Below, piece after piece: positions 61,293-64,000 of a stretch of 64,000 bases of DNA (within the stretch, counting starts at the first letter, position 1; each line of letters starts with the position of its first letter). This stretch comes from Arenibacter antarcticus (lineage in GTDB: Bacteria > Bacteroidota > Bacteroidia > Flavobacteriales > Flavobacteriaceae): NCBI RefSeq assembly GCF_041320605.1, contig NZ_CP166679.1, positions 248,001 to 312,000 of the forward strand, in the 5' to 3' direction. A program made the position numbers and the translations under genes. A model generated the notes under the pieces. The model was not told where the DNA came from, did not search any database, and was given only the letters and a program-made list of their open reading frames with translations.

Positions 61293-63509
61293 ATGTTAGA
61301 AGACAAAGAAGATAAACTACAGAATAATGTAGGTGAAGAGGAAAATCCAGGGAAAACTGAAACCTCAAATAATTTGACTAATAGTGAGGTAACACCCGCT
61401 ATTTCGGACCATGAAAATGAGGGATCTGGTAGCGATGAAGATTCTGGAGACCAAAATTTAACGGCAAAGCCGGAAGATGACACAACCAATGTAGGTGAAG
61501 GTATAGAAGTAGAAGAAGAAAAGGAGACAACATCACCTAAAAACGATGATGTTGAAAGCACTCAACCCTCAGCGATAAAGGACAATTCAGATTCCGCAAC
61601 AGAAAAATCTTCTCCACAGAGCAGTCCTAAGTTGGACTCCACGGAAAAAGAAGAAGATGTACTGGAGGAAATTGACGAATCCAATGCAGAGGATGCCGAG
61701 GACAAGGATAATGAACAACGTCATCAGATCCATATGCCAGACTACCATTCCATGTCCATGGAAAACTTGGTAGGGGAACTACAGCGCTTGGTGCGGAATG
61801 AAAAGGTGCAGGCCATAAAAAAGCATGTAGATGGAATTAAATATGAATTCGATTTAAAATTCCAAGAGCTTATTGACGAAAAAAAGGAAGAGTTCATCAG
61901 TAGTGGTGGTAACGAAATAGATTTCAGATATAATTCCGTAACCAAAAGACAATTTAACGAAGTCTATTCAGATTACAGGGAAAAGAGAAATACATATTAT
62001 AAAAACCTAGAACAAGGACTGAAAGCTAATTTAGCCAATAGGTTAGAAATCATAAATGATTTAAAAGGGTTGGTGAATATTGAGGAAGACATCAACACTA
62101 CGTATAAGAATTTCAAGGACATTCAGGAACGATGGAAGATTGCAGGACCAATACCACGTACCAACTACAACGATGTTTGGCGAACCTATCAACATCATAT
62201 TGAAATATTTTATGATTTTCTTCATTTAAACAGGGAGCTTCGGGACCTTGACTTTAAGCATAATTATGAAGAAAAATTAAAAATAGTAGAACGTGCCGAA
62301 GTTTTAGTAACGGTAGAGGACTTAAGTGCAGCCTTTCAAGAGTTACAAAGCCTTCACAAGATTTGGAAAGAAGATATTGGGCCTGTAGGAAAAGAGAATA
62401 GAGAGGAAATATGGGATCGCTTTAGCAAGGCTACAAAACAACTTCACCAAAGAAGGCAGGAACACTACAAGGAACTCGAAAAGGATTATGAGGTTAATTT
62501 GGTTAAGAAAAACCAAATAATCGAATCCATAAAAAATATAGTCTCCAATATTGCCACCAAACACAAAGACCTACAACAGCAGATCGGGGAAATAGAAAAA
62601 CTCAGAGATCAATTTTTTAAAGCTGGAAAGGTCCCACAAAAGGTAAACGAACAAACTTGGGCAAATTTTAAGGATGCTGTTCGAGAATTTAATAGGAATA
62701 AGAACAACTATTATAAAAATCTAAAGAAAGAACAACAGGTTAATTTAGATAAAAAAAGGGCCTTATTAGACCTTGCCATATCCCTTAAGGAAAGCGAGGA
62801 TTGGGATAGCACGACCCAAGAAATGAAAAGGATCCAAAATGAATGGAAAAAAATTGGACACGTACCTAGAAAATATTCCGATAAAATCTGGAAAGAATTC
62901 AAAACTGCTTGCAACCATTATTTTGATCGTTTCCACGCCTTAAAAAATGAGGCACATAAGGAGGAAGCCGAAAATTTTGACCTTAAGAATGCCTGCTTGG
63001 AAAAATTGAAGCAATTTGAATTGAGCGGTAACAAGAACAAGGATTTGACCACCCTTAAGGAATTAATTGCCGAATGGAAGGAATCTGGCAAAGTACCCTA
63101 CAACAAAAAGAGCATTAATGCTAAGTTCAACAAGATTTTGGATGCCATTTTCAAGAAATTGGACATCAACCGACAAGAGGCCGAACTTCTAAAATACGGA
63201 AACAAGATTCAGCAGTTGGCCAACAATGACAACGACTATGCTATTTCTAACGAGCGTACTTTTATAAGAAGAAAAATAGACGACAGCAAGAACGAGATCA
63301 GGCAATTGGAGAATAACCTTCAGTTCTTCTCCAATGCTTCCGAGGACAACCCTGTAGTCAAGGAGGTTATTAAAAACATAAATAACCACAAAGATTCATT
63401 GGCCACTTGGAAGGCAAAGCTCAAGAAATTGAATATATTAGAAAATAATTTAATCAAGGAAGCCGAAGAATCGGAGGGGGAGCAAAGCGCAACCGAAGAG
63501 GAGGCCTAA
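61293..63509 (+). CDS. DUF349 repeat protein with long acidic N-terminus
   Basis: The 738-residue protein begins with about 145 residues of acidic low complexity (E, D, S, T, N rich), likely disordered. Five DUF349 helical repeats follow between about 165 and 640, each ending in a pattern like RWKxxGPIPRxxxxxxW; examples are RWKIAGPIPR, IWKEDIGPVGK and EWKKIGHVPRK. The rest is charged coiled coil with an acidic tail. DUF349 proteins are cytoplasmic, and some have been linked to RNA or ribosome-associated processes, but no role is firm. A hairpin with symmetric arms follows the stop. Confidence 0.88.
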   Translation: MLEDKEDKLQNNVGEEENPGKTETSNNLTNSEVTPAISDHENEGSGSDEDSGDQNLTAKPEDDTTNVGEGIEVEEEKETTSPKNDDVESTQPSAIKDNSDSATEKSSPQSSPKLDSTEKEEDVLEEIDESNAEDAEDKDNEQRHQIHMPDYHSMSMENLVGELQRLVRNEKVQAIKKHVDGIKYEFDLKFQELIDEKKEEFISSGGNEIDFRYNSVTKRQFNEVYSDYREKRNTYYKNLEQGLKANLANRLEIINDLKGLVNIEEDINTTYKNFKDIQERWKIAGPIPRTNYNDVWRTYQHHIEIFYDFLHLNRELRDLDFKHNYEEKLKIVERAEVLVTVEDLSAAFQELQSLHKIWKEDIGPVGKENREEIWDRFSKATKQLHQRRQEHYKELEKDYEVNLVKKNQIIESIKNIVSNIATKHKDLQQQIGEIEKLRDQFFKAGKVPQKVNEQTWANFKDAVREFNRNKNNYYKNLKKEQQVNLDKKRALLDLAISLKESEDWDSTTQEMKRIQNEWKKIGHVPRKYSDKIWKEFKTACNHYFDRFHALKNEAHKEEAENFDLKNACLEKLKQFELSGNKNKDLTTLKELIAEWKESGKVPYNKKSINAKFNKILDAIFKKLDINRQEAELLKYGNKIQQLANNDNDYAISNERTFIRRKIDDSKNEIRQLENNLQFFSNASEDNPVVKEVIKNINNHKDSLATWKAKLKKLNILENNLIKEAEESEGEQSATEEEA

Positions 63510-63564
63510 TTTGGTTGAACCGGGTCCATTGCGATAAGCAAGGATCTGTGCACAATTATGTACA

Positions 63565-63597
63565 AACACCCCATTTACCGTCGGTAAATGGGGTGTT
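63565..63597. terminator. Perfect 16-bp inverted repeat after the DUF349 gene
   Basis: Arms 63565-63580 and 63582-63597 (core CCCCATTTACC / GGTAAATGGGG) are perfectly complementary around one base. It is followed by a weak TATATTT rather than a long T run, so termination is likely but not certain. Confidence 0.65.
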
Positions 63598-63738
63598 ATA
63601 TTTAAATGAGGTAGCAGCAATACACCAGCCCACTAGTTTTGCTTTATTTTAGACACCTCCTACCACCTCTTCTAACTTGTTAGAGACATTACACTTTCCC
63701 ATTCTTGGAAATACTTTGTACTATGTATTAAACACAAT

Positions 63739-63787
63739 AAAAAAAGTCACTCTAAATGCGGGGAAACCCACACATTAAGAATGACTT
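63739..63787 (-). terminator. Terminator of rny
   Basis: Read on the minus strand, AAGTCATTCT and AGAGTGACTT form an imperfect stem with inner GTG/GC pairing, followed by a run of seven T. It lies 67 bases after the rny stop. Confidence 0.7.
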
Positions 63788-63853
63788 GATGTAGTCTTAA
63801 ATTAAGCGATTTACACGCTTTTAAGCTGCTCCTTCAAGGATACCTGCTATCAT

Positions 63854-64000
63854 CTATTTAGCGACGTTTACAGCCCTTGTTTCCCGGATAACGGTAACTT
63901 TCACCTGCCCAGGATAGGTCATATCGGTCTGTATTTTTTGAGAAATTTCAAAAGAAAGTTCTGCTGCTCTGTCATCGCTAACTCTTTCACTTTCCACGAT
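63854..64000 (-). CDS. rny: Ribonuclease Y, C-terminal fragment (cut by window edge)
   Basis: The visible 48 codons on the minus strand end with [19 protein letters not shown], then [14 protein letters not shown] and a TAG stop. This is the typical C-terminus of RNase Y (the segment after the HD domain), where KIQ...[12 protein letters not shown] is highly conserved. The enzyme is a membrane-anchored 5' end-dependent endoribonuclease that starts mRNA decay. The catalytic KH and HD domains lie outside the window. A T-tract terminator follows, and the gene converges on the DUF349 gene. Confidence 0.9.
   Translation of the reverse strand: MVESERVSDDRAAELSFEISQKIQTDMTYPGQVKVTVIRETRAVNVAK

Larger units (their letters stand above)
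63510..63853. other. Convergent intergenic region with two terminators
   Basis: These 344 bases between the DUF349 gene and rny hold a palindromic hairpin (63565-63597) and a minus-strand terminator for rny (63739-63787). I see no gene or repeat in the remainder. Confidence 0.7.

Noticed and set aside
1..64000. CRISPR arrays, insertion sequences, prophage, tRNA or rRNA genes
   Set aside because: No regularly spaced repeats, transposase, integrase or phage genes, or cloverleaf/rRNA sequences were recognised by eye; a tRNA or Infernal scan would be decisive.

Overview
The window comes from a member of the Bacteroidota, almost certainly the Flavobacteriaceae. The evidence is the moderate-to-low GC content, a gldI gliding-motility gene, a split methylmalonyl-CoA mutase next to a divIC-type gene, a DUF349 protein, a very large signal peptidase I, and repeated TAnnTTTG promoter cores typical of the phylum. 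The genus cannot be fixed from the sequence alone. No rRNA, tRNA, CRISPR array, insertion sequence or prophage was seen. The window looks like ordinary chromosome with one metabolite gene cluster cut by its left edge.

Layout. Positions 1-6665 hold the right end of a tightly packed biosynthetic operon: the C-terminal acyltransferase and methyltransferase-like parts of a larger protein, a phytoene-desaturase-like oxidoreductase, a cupin/JmjC-like oxygenase, a C45-type Ntn hydrolase lipoprotein and a PaaK-like adenylating enzyme. The set resembles the tail of flexirubin / aryl-polyene type clusters. Positions 6957-14987 hold an unusual group: an exported ATP-grasp dikinase with the domain order of plant glucan water dikinase, a class-A-beta-lactamase-fold serine hydrolase, a nucleotide-carrier-like transporter fused to HEAT repeats (convergent, 3' ends overlapping by 11 bases), and a second serine hydrolase. 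This is the best candidate for an undescribed system here.

Positions 15278-19928 hold udk, a divIC/ftsB-like gene and mutA as a compact run, followed by mutB. Positions 20078-24930 hold parA, parB, a DUF5683 gene, dapB and a DUF5684-lepB fusion. Then come a WbqC-like gene, DUF6122 and a Tat-exported Gfo/Idh/MocA oxidoreductase. Positions 27765-33954 on the minus strand form a run reading from a TPR membrane protein through ribH, a small membrane protein, mutL and two tandem rhomboid proteases to an endonuclease/exonuclease/phosphatase protein. recF diverges from it.

Positions 35256-39495 hold a small lipoprotein, a DUF721 gene, ndk (convergent), a DHH phosphoesterase, gldI and a cyclophilin-FKBP fusion lipoprotein. 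Positions 39563-47187 hold a CBS protein, pepD, a DUF3810 metalloprotease-like membrane protein and two amidohydrolase genes in which two of three modules have lost their metal ligands. Positions 47485-55750 hold an rRNA/tRNA methyltransferase, an M48 protease, relA/spoT, a Fur-family regulator, purA and an OstA-like protein with a SPOR-like tail. Positions 55759-64000 hold a class III aminotransferase, a TPR protein, two tandem DUF368 transporters overlapping aroE, a DUF349 protein and, on the minus strand at the right edge, the C-terminus of RNase Y.

Much of the content concerns the envelope: DUF368 carriers, OstA-like, signal peptidase, rhomboids, two PBP/beta-lactamase-fold hydrolases, lipoprotein immunophilins and WbqC. 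Several TAnnTTTG cores lie exactly five bases before an ATG, which suggests leaderless mRNAs.
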